From the NCBI GenBank assembly GCA_019914995.1, contig CM034139.1, positions 1,307,001-1,371,000 of the forward strand: DNA of 64,000 nucleotides. Direction: 5' to 3'. Made by a program: the position numbers and the translations under genes. Shown piece by piece: positions 34,108 through 45,960 of the stretch. This stretch comes from Acanthochlamys bracteata. Taxonomy: Eukaryota; Streptophyta; Magnoliopsida; Pandanales; Velloziaceae. The stretch's first letter is position 1. Every line of letters begins with the position of its first letter. The notes under the pieces are model-generated. The model saw only the letters and a program-made list of their open reading frames with translations, was not told the DNA's origin and did no database searches.

Positions 34108-35345
34108 ATGGCAAGCGGAAGCGATGTTACCATCCATGAGGGAAGGGAGATTGATAGGATAGCTCCCAAGAGTAGTCGCCAACGGAAGGAGAAGTCTAGG
34201 GACGTTATGGCAGACGTGAATGCAAGGCTCGCTAGGGTGGAGCTTGCTATGGCGGATAAGGTGGACCAGTTCGAGGAGTTGGGTCAAAGCATCGAGAAGC
34301 TCGAGAAGGGACAAGAAGAGCTTCGTGGGGAGATGCAAGGTGCCTTGAATGTGGTGCCGAATCATCGTCTCGCCAAGGTAAGGCCCTTAAAGACTCTCTC
34401 TTGGGTGATGTGGATGCTCTTAGGAGGGAAGTAGCGACTCTTAGGGAAGAGGTCGCAAGGTTGGCTACCGAATTGAGGGATGTCCGAGGGGACTAGGCAC
34501 TTTGCAAGATGGCGGTTACGCAAGGGGCAGTTTCCGCCGTCCCCTCAACTTCGACTCCTTTGAAGGTGGATGTTCCAAGACCCAAGGCGTATAAGGATGC
34601 GCAGAACACGAAGGAGATTGATAACTTCCTTTGGAGCTTGGAGCAACTCTTTAGGAGTACCGGCATCACGGGAGATGCAGGTAAGATCGATCATGCCACT
34701 CTTTATCTTGAAGATACCGCAATGATATGGTGGAGGAGGAGGCATGACGAGATCGAGAGGGGGACCTACACCATTGCCACCTGGGAAGAGTTCACAAGGG
34801 AACTCAAACGGCAATTTTATTCGGTGAATGCTGAGGATGAGGCAAGGCAAAAGCTTCGGCGCTTGACCTATCGGGGCAGTATAAGGGACTATGTCAAGAA
34901 ATTTTCAGAATTAGTGTTGGAGATCCATGATTTTCCTGAAAGGGAGGCCTTTTTTACTTTCATGGACAGATTGCAAACATGGGCAAGGCTGGAGATCCAA
35001 CGTACAGGACCTCAAGACCTCAACTCTACTATTGCCATAGCCGAGTCCCTCATAGAGTTCCACGGCCCGAGAAGCATAAGCCTCGAGAGGACTCCAAGGA
35101 CAATGGTGGTGGAGATAGCCATCAAGTCAAGGAAACAACGGTTGACGCACCAAAGACCAAGGGAGGCTCCCATAGAGGCCAAAGAAGCAATGGCAACAAT
35201 CGAGGGAATGGTAAGAATCCTTTAAAATGCTTCCTTTGTGATGGACCTCATATGGCTAGGGAATGCCCAAAACGGAACAAACTTTCTGCACTAATAGAGA
35301 TAACGGATGAGCCACAACGGCAACCTGAAGAAGTAAAGATGGGCT
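34108..35345 (+). pseudogene. gag region of element D
   Basis: The N-terminal part is charged and coiled-coil-like (RLARVELAMADKVDQFEEL, EKLEKGQEELRGEMQ). The retrotransposon gag core follows at about 34590-35060 (EIDNFLWSLEQLFRSTGI, MIWWRRRHDEIERGTY, TWEEFTRELKRQFY, SIRDYVKKFSELVLEI). A CCHC knuckle lies at about 35228-35270 (CFLCDGPHMARECPKR). Fossil; limits approximate. Confidence 0.88.
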
Positions 35346-35379
35346 AATTACAACTATTTAATGTCATCCAAGCCAACGC

Positions 35380-36135
35380 CGAATTGCCAAAACGTGAGGT
35401 GAATGGTCGAATGTACGTGATGACCAAAGTTGGAGGACGGGAGGTCCGAGCTTTGGTAGACACAGGGGCGACCCATAATTTCCTCTAGGAGAAGGAAGCC
35501 ACGAGGCTCGGCATCAAGTACGACAAGGGACAAGGATGGATTAAGGTGGTTAATTCTGAACCCAAATCTATTATTGGTGTTGCTCGTGAAGTCCAAACAT
35601 GCATAGGTGAGTGGACTGGTCTTTTGGACTTTTCCGTTGTGCCCATGGATGATTTTCCTATAGTTCTTGGTATGGAGTTTATGGATCGCGTAAGGTCGTA
35701 CCTATCCCTTTTGCCAACTCTATGTGGATCATGGATGAAGGGAAAACGTGCATGGTACCTTTGTCGCGCGAAGTAAATTTTCAATCCAAGACTACTTTGG
35801 CTTTACCACTCTCAAGAGAGAAGGAGAAGGCACAACCAACAATCCAGGCCATCCCAAAAGAACCAAATCATCTCAACATGGAGCCAAGGGAGGATCAAAT
35901 TACCACAGCATCCATAAGAGCTTCAGCATCTATTATGATGACACCTGAACGGGACGTGGAAGAAATTTTGGGACATCGATTCATCCCAAGGCGTGATAAC
36001 CGTCCATGTTATTCTAAATATTTGGTCAAGTTGAAGGGTCGGCCAGACGATGAGTCAACTTGGGAGCATGAAGATGACTTATGGCCATTCCACCATAAGA
36101 TCCAAGAGTTCCGCTACAGCTCGACAGAACCGCGA
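35380..36135 (+). pseudogene. Protease and chromodomain parts of element D
   Basis: A retroviral-type aspartic protease at about 35390-35700 carries LVDTGATHNFL and FPIVLGMEFMD. A chromodomain at about 35945-36110 reads EEILGHRFIPRRD, YLVKLKGRPDDESTWE and EDDLW. In chromoviruses this module at the integrase end targets insertion to particular chromatin. Fossil; limits approximate. Confidence 0.82.
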
Positions 36136-36165
36136 TGAGGGCATCGCGAAATAGGTGGGGGAGAA

Positions 36166-36696
36166 TGTCACGGTATGGCTATTTTGCCTATTCTCCCCAT
36201 TGAATTATCTTGGTAAAATACTTTTTGCCTAGGTAAAATTATCTTGTGCATAAGCCAAGTCTAGAGTATGGTAGAATACTCTAGATAAAGAATAGTTGGC
36301 ATAAGTTTAGGGAAAGGTAGAGAATACTCTAGAAAGGTGGAGATTTTTGTAAGGGATGTTATGTAAGAACATTCTGGATCATGTATTCTCCACCGTCCGA
36401 TCAAAACAATCTCCACCGTCCGTTGAGGAGGTGGAGAAGCTATAAATAGGGAGGATGAGCTCTCATTTGGGGCCATCAAGCAAATCAAGCCTTTCAACCA
36501 AGAGTTGTACCAAGCCAAAGTAATAAAAAGCTTTCCTTCTAAAAAGCTCTCTTGAAGTGTTTCTTACTTTCCCTCTAGTCCATTCAAGTTTTATTAGCTA
36601 TCTTTGATAGTTCATTTGGGTGAAAGGCTGACTTAGCCACAAGGGAGTGTGACTAAGTGCCTCACGAGTCAAGGTAAAAATTCTAGGCCCGTGACA
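36166..36696 (+). repeat. 3' LTR of gypsy element D
   Basis: The direct repeat partner of 33546-34074, about 97 percent alike. Confidence 0.93.
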
Positions 36697-36702
36697 ATAT
36701 AT

Positions 36703-38380
36703 GGGAAGAGATATCGGCACCCACTTCTCTCGGGCGCTCTGACGCACTCCACTACGTGTAAGGTCAAAATAACATCTCGAGTCGTTAACATTTTTTATTT
36801 ATCTCCTTTTTAGCTGACGTCTCACTGCATCAACGCATACGATCACTAACATCTTACAAATTCTCTCTCCTTTTGCTTTTGTTAATTTTCATTTACTCTT
36901 AATTATTTTGGTTTATGTTAATCAAATTTATTGATTAACTTATTTCCTTTATTAACTTCATGCTTTTTTTTTTCTTTCATCGTCTTTCACTCTTCTTTCT
37001 TGGCAGCCATGCCATGAGTGGTCGACGAAGATCTCTCCCAGTAATAGCTCTTGATGATCTCTCGCACGATCTCTTCTATGTGCGTTCTGCAGCCAATCAC
37101 GGCGTTCTCTCACGGCGTCTCTTTCGTGTGCTCTCGGCAGCCAGTGATGGTCGACGGCAATCTCCCCTGGCAACGGCTTATGGCGATCTCTCCTGTCTAC
37201 TCACAACAGCTACTCACGACGATCTCTCACGGCTTGTCTCTCCCGTGTGCTCTCAGTAGTTAGTCATGGCCGACGGCGACGGCGACAACTAGCCAGTCAT
37301 AGCTGACAACAGTATTTATCGGCAGTAGCTCAGTCGCTCATGGCCGACGACGGTCGGTCACGCGATCTCTGATGGCGGCAACTCACCGCCGATTTGAAAT
37401 TTTGAAGCAGTTTTTTTTTTTTTTTTCAGTTTTGAATTCATTCATTTGATTTTAGTGATTTATATTGAATTCGTTTGATTTGTTTAATATTTTAATTTTG
37501 AATTGTTGGATTTTTTTTGTTGTATTTGTTTTTTTTGTGTATTGGCTTTTTGGTGTATTGATCTTTTTTTGGTTTATTAAATTCTTTGATTATTTGGTAA
37601 TTTTTACGGTGTATTGTGATTTTTTTATGTATTGGTTTTCCATGGTGTATTAACATTTTTGGTGTATTGATTTCTTGTATTGAAATTGTTCTGATGAATG
37701 CTAGATGTTGAGGCAGTGATGAGGAAAAAAAATTAAAAGATGTAGGATCTGTTAGACTCAGCAGTTGTTCTTTTTTACTAACTCCACACTGTCTTTCATA
37801 GTGCAACCAAGGCAGTAAGGATAGCCATATCTCTGTATGTGGCAACCACTGCAGCTACAATTCGAAAATGCATACAGAGAAGGAGAGAGCAACTGATGGC
37901 GAGAACAGTCCTGGAACGGGTAGCTCTACAAAGTCTCGATGATCTAGTGAAGAAGAATCTGAGCCTCCCTCTTTTTGTCATCTCTATTTTGTTGTTGTGA
38001 TTTGTTATTACATCTCCTTATATGTAAAATTGATATATGGTTAGGTTCTCTATTATCCCTGGGTGGACAGATACCTTCAACGTATAATGTCTTGATATAT
38101 TCGTTACCAGGTAGGAATGCCATGAATAGAAACAGAGAACTCATGTAAGCAGATAGCTCATGTAACTACTGTGTACGTACAGTGATGTATAGTTACCAAT
38201 GTATTGATGTACGATTGAACAAAGATGTGAAATAAAATCCGTTCGATTATTCTCATAAAACTTTTGTGTAATCTATTTTTATGTAAACTTCGTAACTATT
38301 AGTGCAACTGTTTATTTCTTACTCCACTTCTAATATTTTTTTCATGTGATCATCAACTTTACTGCCATATTTTTTTCCTC
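36703..38380 (+). repeat. Left TIR of MULE2
   Basis: Inverse of 41360-43093, with clear matches such as CACTCCACTACGTGTAAGGTC, TGCATACAGAGAAGGAGAG and TTCGTAACTATTAGTGCAAC. A subterminal run at about 37535-37680 repeats TGGTGTATTGAT/GGTTTATTAAA units. Part of the GC-rich region (37010-37390) encodes open frames rich in Ser/Arg that mirror in both TIRs and are unlikely to be genes. Confidence 0.85.
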
Positions 38381-38521
38381 CATAAATATTCTTTCCGTTA
38401 AAGCGTATTTCAAAAAAGCTAGCTTAAGCCCAGACAAACTATTACAATTAAATAAGTTAAACTAAATTATACAAAACAGTAACAATGTCTTAATTTATAT
38501 AACACATTATAATTAAACAAG

Positions 38522-41090
38522 TTAAACTACAGTATACAAAATATAATAGTAACTATATATTAGCTTATACAACACATTACAGAACACCGCTTTCTTCTCC
38601 GGTAGAAGAAAACAACACCACTTATTATTAGTGAGAAGAAAAACCGATTGAGATTCATCAATATTATCATCGCCTTCATCTGTATCTATGGAGTTTTCAT
38701 TATTATCTTCAACTTTATCTTCGTAGGCATCTCCATCAATAACTATCAATTAAAAAAATCTATCAAAATATTAGCACTAATCTAAATCACAAGAATAGAG
38801 TTACTATATTATGAACCAAAATTAAGTAATTATTGTACTTACTTATGTTATTCTTTCTGTTTGAATTTTTAGCACAATTTCGTTTGTCATATCTAACACC
38901 TAACTTGTTACAACGAGTACATCTCATCCATGTCTTTCTTTTGCTTTTTGCAATGGCTATTTTCAATCCACCTTTTATTCTTTTTCCGACTCGAATGAAG
39001 TTTTTGCTTCTTTTTTCCTTCCCTTAGTTTGCGAGATGTGGGGATTCAAGAGTAGAAATTGAGATGCATTAACTGCGGCTTGTGAAGTCTCATCGGCGGT
39101 ACATGAATGCATCTGTTTGCCTCTCTTTAGTCTTTCTTACTTCTTTGATCGGCAATGACAATTCTTACAATGCTTCCAACATCAATTCGAAAGACTCATC
39201 TACGTCACCAGCTTCATAAAACAATTGGTTAGAAATCTTCAATAGTTGGGTAGTTCTTATTAGATCAGAATTATCATATCCTCGCACCGCACCACCAACA
39301 TATTCAACTCTATATTTATTAGCTTCTTTCATCCACCTCTTCAAAATAAAGTGATCAGGTATTTCCTCCATATCACGAGACAGAAAAAATTTTACATGGT
39401 GACGATAAGGAATGCGTACAAACTCACACAGTTTGCATTCATAATAACCTTCTTTTGTGGCATGGTTGAACTTCACTTTCCACGCACGCTCATCACTAAG
39501 CAGTTGAGACTTATAAACATATGTGGTATAGCCATCACTTCCATTTTGATCGTCGAACAGAACATACTTAGTGAGAGCTTTATCAAATTCTTTTTTGAAC
39601 CCATAGTACATATTTCTCATGTACACATTTGCTGCACTCTTTAGAAGAAAGGCATGACTATCGACAATGCGATTAGAATGTTCACTAATATAATCTTCTT
39701 TTCTTTCATTTTCAATAATTTTAGCCAAGCACTTCTCGTTCTTCAAGACAAACTCTCGAAGAGTTGTCCTTGAATGGAAAAGAATTACTGTAAACAGAGT
39801 TCATACCTTCAGAATGTATAGAAAGTGTTCAAGTGATAAACTAGAACCCACTTTTTTCTAATTTCATGCATTCTCCGAAGCCGGTCATTCTCCTACAAGT
39901 TGTGAGTACATACCAATTTCTCTCATCTTACTTCAAAAACACTAGGAGTATATATGTCTCTAATACACATTTGAAATCTTTTTTAAATCGTGACTTTTTG
40001 AAACAAAATATGTGACAGTTTTTAAGAAAATTTTTTTATCACATGCCATAAACAAAATTGGTGCCGGGTGTTTGGAAATACCTTCCCAACTGCTATAGTC
40101 ATAGCTCTGTTTTAATCTTTGATGATAGAAAATAGGGCACGCCCACAATAGCAGCAAGCCAAGTCTCGAAAAGCCAACAAAAAGACTTTTCTATCTCATC
40201 CGAAGCAAGACGCAACCAAACTGAATCGACTGTATATGATAATTGACTCCTGTAAATGGCTGATGTGGTATTATATACACATTCTTACTATAAGTTGTAT
40301 CAAAAAACATACATCACTAAAGTACTGAAATTTCACACATGATCGACCATCTACTCAGAAAAAATTTATTGCCTCTGGCTCACTATCTATCTGTATTATA
40401 TAGAAAAAGTTTAGATTTTCTAAACTCTTCTTTTTAAAATAATCAAGTGCTGCGATGTCATCTCCTGTGACAAGTTTTTTGTACTCCTTTGTAGGTCTTA
40501 AATGATTCCAACAATTTCTGTCATCAAAATCATGCTGTGGACCATCAAGTATATTTGCAACTTTATTTACAGGTATGCTTTCATCACGAAATGAATCAAC
40601 TAACATCTTATCTGCAGCATGCATACTTTTAGAAACAGACATACGCATCCTTTTTGCAGAACTAATTAGTCCGTGATTGTGGTCGTCGTTATACTTCACC
40701 ACTTTCCACAAACCAGTACATTGTTTTATCATTTTCATTCTTTAAGGACATCCGCATTTGACTGTGTTTTTGTTTCTCTTTTGACTTGCTTCTACTTCAG
40801 GTACCTCATTTGTTCTTTTCTTGTCATGGTATCTAAAAATCCCGAGCGCTCGCATGTCATTTCACAAATAGTAACTTCTTCCGAATCTAAATTTCTTTGT
40901 TGAGTACCTTTAATAACAACACTAAATCACTTGCTTTTCCATAATTTATATATGTTTCTTTTGCATCTTGGAGACTTGGAAAAATCATATCTAAACACTA
41001 TAAATTTTGCATTATCTACTACTATGTTTGGAATTGGAGCAATAGAACAGTCAGCCATAGTCAAAGTTGTCATTGGAGAATATTTCTAAT
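38522..41090 (-). pseudogene. MULE2 transposase (FAR1-MULE-SWIM-knuckle), decayed
   Basis: Read on the minus strand. A FAR1-type N-terminal part lies at about 40740-41060. The conserved linker lies at 40355-40738 (LWKVVKYNDDHNHGLISSAK, KRMRMSVSKSMHAADKML, NKVANILDGP, DRNCWNHLRPTKEYKKL). The MULE catalytic region at about 39780-40340 is interrupted by frameshifts. A long open segment at 39165-39746 carries VYMRNMYYGFKKEFDKAL and the SWIM-like YECKLCEFVRIPYRHH, where Cys is replaced by Tyr, then DHFILKRWMKEANKYRVEY. A CCHC knuckle lies at about 38865-38945 (MRCTRCNKLGVRYDKRNC). An acidic tail with alternating Asp/Glu lies at about 38640-38749. Family transposases have some 600-800 residues. The gene is broken by several frameshifts and stops and is less scrambled than in MULE1. 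Element movement would need another source. Confidence 0.85.
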
Positions 41091-41359
41091 TTGTAGAACT
41101 GAATATAATTTGTTTTCTAATACTAAAATTTTGTAGTAGCGTGCTCTGTAGTGTAGTAGTGAAGAAGAATGAAGTTTTATAGAAATAAAGAAGAAAGACA
41201 GAAGAGAACGAAATTTAGCAGGAAGAAGTGTGATAAGCGCAAACAAAAAATGATTAGTGCGAGAGAAATGGTGAAGCACTTATATACCTCCAAATATGCT
41301 CCCCCGTGATTTAGAAATAAAACTATTATTAACATAAAGTATCATTTAGAACTTATTTA

Positions 41360-43091
41360 AAATAAAGTTGATAATCACATGAACAAAATATTAAGAGTGG
41401 AGTAACGAAAAAATATTAAGAGTAGAGTAAGAAATAAACAGTTGCATTAATAATTACGAAGTTTACATAAAAATATATTACATAAAACTTTTATGAGAAC
41501 AATCGAATGGAGTTTATTTCACATCTCTGTTCAATCGTACATCGATATGTTGGTAACTGTACATCATTGTATATACACAATAGTTACATGAGCTATCTGC
41601 TTACATGAGCTCTTTGTTTACATTCATGGCATTCCTACCTGGTAACAAATCCATCCAGACATTATGCATTGAAGGTATCTGTTCATCCAGAGATAATAGG
41701 GAACCTAACCATATATCAATTTTACATATAAAGAGATGTAATAACAATCACAACAACAAAACAGAGATGAAAAGAAGAGGGAGGCTCAGATCCTTCTTCA
41801 CTCGATCATCGAGATTTTGTATAGCTACCCGTTCAGGACTGTTCTCACCATCAGTTGCTCTCTCCTTCTCTGCATGCATTTTCGAATTGTAGCTGCAGTG
41901 GTTGCCACATACAGAGATATTGCCATCCTTACTGTCTTGGTTGCACTATGAGAGATATTGTGGAGTTAGGGAAAAAGAACAACTGCCGAGTCTAACAGAT
42001 CCTACATCTTTCAATTTTTTTTTCTCATCACTTCCTCAACATCCAGCATTGTTCGAAATACATCCAGCATTCATCAGAACAATTTCAATACAAGAAATCA
42101 ATACACCGAAAATGTCAATACACCATGGAAAACCAATACATAAAAAAATCACAATACACCGTTAAAATTATCAATATATCAAAGAATTCAATACACTAAG
42201 AAAAAACTAATACATCAAAAAGCCAATATACAAAAAAAAAGGCGCAGGAAAAAAATCAAAGGATTCAAAATTGAAAAAAAAAATAAACCAAACGAATCCA
42301 AAGCAAGTCACTAAAATCAAATCAACGAATTCAAAACTGAAAAAAAAAACAAAAAAATGAAACGCTTCAAAGTTTCGAACTGGCCATGAGTTGCCGCCAG
42401 CAGAGATCGTGTGATCGATCGCCGTTGGTCATGAGTGGCTAAGCTGCTGCCGATAAATACCACCAACAGCTATGAAGCTGAGTCGAACTCGCTCTCTTGC
42501 CACGCCTTTCACTCACTCGCTTGAGTCAGACTCCTTCACTTTTATTGGAGGATCATTCGTTAGCTAGCTGCCGCCAATAAAGATCGTCGTCAGCCATGAC
42601 TAGCTGTCGAGAGCACACGGGAGAGACAAGCCGTGAGAGATTTTTTGCCGTGAGTGGCTGCACAGAGCACATATGAAGATCGCGCGAGAGACCATCAAGA
42701 GCTATTACCGAGTGAAATCGCCGTCGGCTACTCACGGCGTGGTTGCACAAGAAAGAAGAGTGCAAGACGATGAAAGAAACGAAAAGCATGAAGTAAAATA
42801 AAGGAAACAAGTTTATCAAGAAATGAGTTTGATTAACATTAACCAAATTAATTAAGAGTAAATGAAAATTAACAAAAGCAAAAGGAGAAAGAATTCGTAA
42901 GATATTAGTGATCGTACAGGCCGATGTAGTGAGACATCAGCCAAAAAAGAAAAATTCGGACGAACGAAAAATATATAAACCGCGTTGCAAGAGATAAATA
43001 AAAGATGTTGACGACTCTAGATGTTAGATTGACCTTACACGTAGTGGAGTGCCTCGGAATGCCCGAGGGAAGAGATTGCCCGTGTCTCTCC

Positions 43092-43093
<2 letters not shown>
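41360..43093 (-). repeat. Right TIR of MULE2
   Basis: Inverted partner of 36703-38380. It repeats ACACCG/CCAATACA-type units at about 42090-42230, as in the MULE1 TIRs. Confidence 0.85.

Positions 43094-43135
<42 letters not shown>
43094..43135. repeat. (TA)n microsatellite
   Basis: About 40 bp of TA following MULE2's right end. Confidence 0.9.
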
Positions 43136-43138
<3 letters not shown>

Positions 43139-43139
43139 T

Positions 43140-44010
43140 ATGTATTATATTAGTGAACTCTCCGAATGAATTGTCGTGGTCATGCGTACATCTTGGAAAG
43201 AGTAGCAAAATTGTACATGAGAAAAGTGTTCGACAGGTTCAAATAAGAATATAATAAAGCTGTTTCCGAATACGTCCTGTTGTCTGATGAAGACGGTAGC
43301 AACGAATGTAGGACCTACACTTATTGTTCGCGAGTGCCCCGTGTTCAACAATTTGAAGGGTGAAGTTGAACACATTAACAAAAGATGGTTGTTGCGAATG
43401 CAAACATTTTCAATTTCTAGAGATTCCATGTGCGTTATCAATGTTTCATATTGCGCGATATGGATATCACCGATCACTTTTCTTAAAAGATGGACGAAAG
43501 AGGCCAACAAATATAGAGGTAATAATGTCGGAGAACCAGCGAGTGACCATGATGCAACTCTCTATGGTTGCCTATCAATTAGTATGAAGTGGGCACGACA
43601 GAAGAAACCTTCTAATTATTGTGGCAGCATTTACATAAACTCTCTCTACAGCTTTAAGGAATATAAGCAAGCCAGCGTTCCTGAAGTTTTTGAAATTCCT
43701 TCAGTTGTCGATTCATGCAAGGCTGATGCCAACAGACAAGGCCCTGTTGATGCTTCTCGAATAGAAATTTTCAATACGAACCTTTCGCAAACTAAAGAAA
43801 GGCCCAGTATATAGAGCCATTTTTCAAATCGCGATGGTAGAATAATAGGAAATCTATAGAAAGCTTTCGAGAAAGCCAACACAAAGAGATGGAAAGGAGA
43901 TGTGCTTACTGTAATACGACCGGCGTCAAACATGATAAACGTAATTGCCCTGCAAACCCAAATAGAGGAGCAGATGTTTGCTTCGACACGCTAGATATGA
44001 GACGATTTGT
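43140..44010 (+). pseudogene. MULE3: partial FAR1-type transposase remnant
   Basis: Plus-strand similarity to the C-terminal half of the MULE1 and MULE2 transposases, spread over more than one frame. It begins in mid-protein with YISE-like and YMRKVFDRFK-like phrases near 43140-43240. It continues with EDGSNECRTYTY, a Cys-rich SWIM-like part, FLKRWTKEANKYRG (43478-43520) and PEVFEIPSVVDSCKADANRQ, and ends in a knuckle at 43889-43945 (RRCAYCNTTGVKHDKRNC) with all CCHC ligands kept. The N-terminal half and TIRs are not seen. Frameshifts and stops show it is dead. It starts right at the TA tract bordering MULE2. Confidence 0.75.
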
Positions 44011-44234
44011 CTTTAGGAGTGTATATCTATGGGGCTCATCACTGGCTTCACGTATGCATTCAGTGTTGTACCGTGTTTCATATTTGTCATTTTGCGAGAA
44101 ATTCTTTTTACATTCATTTAATAAGTTAATTCAGTAGCTAAACATTCCTCTATACAAATGAATTCAATTTCATTCACTGAGGATGATTGAAGATGAAACT
44201 TATCAACTTTTTTCTATTGGACCTATTTGTGAAG

Positions 44235-44780
44235 TTTGACAACATTAGATATGCGCGATGAGCGACCATGATATGAAATTATGTGAATGTAAAGTGATGT
44301 GCAATTACATGTAACCATCTTATGGACTTGTTTGACCGTGTATTGATCTCGGGCTCCTATGTAAAGTATCGATCGGCAAGTATGACCGTACAAGTTCACT
44401 CATTGTCATATTATGGTCATACATTTGCGACACCTACTTAAGAATTTTTGAAACTTTAGATATGCGCCACAGGAGATAGTGGTCTATAATTCTATGACTA
44501 CATGCGACAATCTTGTGGATATGTCCGACCATAAGTGATATGCGAATAAATTTGACCATCTTGTGGACTAGTGCGATCATAGAGTGATCCCATGCTCCTT
44601 TGTAAAACGTCAGTCAGAAATTATAGTCATACAAGATTGCACAGTGTATATTATGGTCGCACATTGCACACCTACTTGCAAATTTCTGAAATCTTAACTA
44701 TGCGGAATGGACGACACTGGTCTAGAATTGTACGACTATATACGACCATCTTGTGGACTTGTGCGACCATATTCTTGGTA
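44235..44780. repeat. Degenerate tandem array, first block (unit about 210-240 bp)
   Basis: Unit anchors TAGATATGCGC / TAGATATGCGCC / TAACTATGCGG occur at about 44246, 44457 and 44696. Each unit holds GACCAT, ACATGCGAC, CATCTTGTGGACT, GTGCGACCATA, GGGCTCCT..GTAAAGC and TATTATGGTCGCACA. Copies differ a good deal, so the array is old. Confidence 0.75.
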
Positions 44781-45960
44781 ACAATGATTTACGATTATGT
44801 TATCGACACAATAAGACCTTTCCATAAAAGGGTAGAAATATATGTATAAAGGGTAGAAGTAGAAAATAGACAAAAGGAGGGTTATTTCTGCATTAGATCT
44901 ACAACTGGACGCGCAGAGATCGACAAAAGGGCGTTAATTGGGGCAAAGGTCGCTAACAGGTTGTTAACGAAATATAAATGGTTGCAATGGGGCCATAAAA
45001 TGTCAGACAAAATTAAATAAGGTCGCATGAAGCTCAAACAAGGTCAATAAGACCTCAAACTATCGTGCAACGTCGAAATCCTAGGCAAAACATAACATGC
45101 GTGATAGTTCTCTCGATTTTGAAGCCCCAATGATCAACGATTGAATTGATTGATGAAGAGTGGTAATAGACCTCGGGAGAATATAACTTCTTTTATTGGG
45201 AATACAAAAGTTGATCCGATATGATCTTTGCTGCAAACCGACAATGCTAGTATGATTGATGACACGAGCATTCAATTGATATTACTTTTTAAAGTTAAGC
45301 CCTTCAGCCAACGCTTAAAACACATTTATTTGCTGACCTCTGTTGCAAAAGTAGAGAATAGACTGATGGAATTGACAGCACTAGACGCTCTCAATGTGGA
45401 GAGAAGTGCTACTTTATTAATGGGCGCCATTATAAATTGAATGCAATCCAAAAAGATATCAAAATAGAAACATCAGAGCTGTATGTGATATCTGTAGCCT
45501 ATTTAAGATTTTGACTCAAAAATCGGTAGCACTCTCCAACTTAAAGGAGTAAAGTTGAGTATTGCGGTCTCTCATTCAACAACAGTGGCTTAGTTGTTGT
45601 CACTATATCGCCTTCCTTAATTGCTTTTATCTTCAAATTCTTCTAGTTATCTTCAAGTTTCTCTATGTTTCTTCTAGTTACTCTATGTGAAGCCTCTTTA
45701 CTGAGTTGAACATACGATTTTTTATATTTAAATTATGATTTTTTTTGTTTAATAATTATGAGGAAGTAGTAATTAATCAGATATCATGAGATTTTATTTC
45801 AAATTATTGTTATTTTGGTCTCAATACAGCTGAAATCCGGCAGCAAAGATTGACGTTGTTTGGCAATGTCATCTTCAAAGCCTCACTGCCGACATCATTT
45901 ATTTAGAACTACATCTGAACAATATGAGCTAAAGAGGCTCTAAGTATTCCAGATACGTCA
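44781..45960. other. Unassigned sequence splitting the tandem array
   Basis: About 1.2 kb without array units. No TIR, LTR or known domain is recognised. An open frame at 45228-45440 is not similar to a family I know. Pyrimidine-rich CTTCTAGTTAC repeats occur near 45640-45690. Confidence 0.35.

Larger units (their letters stand above)
33546..36696 (+). mobile_element. Gypsy element D: short LTR element fossil with gag, protease, chromodomain
   Basis: A Ty3/gypsy chromovirus-type element of 3.15 kb with two LTRs of about 530 bp. The PBS TGGTATCAGAGCTAGG matches initiator-Met tRNA, and the polypurine tract AGGTGGGGGAGA precedes the 3' LTR. Recognised parts are gag, zinc knuckle, protease and a 3' chromodomain; other pol domains are not recognised, so it looks like a reduced, non-autonomous form. 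About 17 LTR differences by eye (around 3 percent) suggest about 1 million years. Short ATAT sequences flank it, but they cannot be separated from the TA-rich target. Broken, with a few breaks. Confidence 0.9.
36703..43093 (-). mobile_element. MULE2: long-TIR FAR1-type Mutator-like element
   Basis: A DNA transposon of 6.4 kb. The left end GGGAAGAGATATCGGCACCC is mirrored by the right end GGGCAATCTC...GAGAGACACG...CCC. The TIRs are about 1.7 kb (36703-38380 and 41360-43093). The transposase gene lies on the minus strand between them. A (TA)n tract of about 40 bp follows the right end; on the left a short ATAT stretch separates it from element D. Related in TIR and protein to MULE1. Confidence 0.85.

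Noticed and set aside
36960-37400. Ser/Arg-rich open frames on both strands (for example 36960-37259)
   Set aside because: They lie in the MULE2 TIR, are mirrored at 42400-42760 and lack domain similarity.
44592-44849. Open frame of 85 codons in the tandem array
   Set aside because: Lies across degenerate array units and is not kept in the other units.
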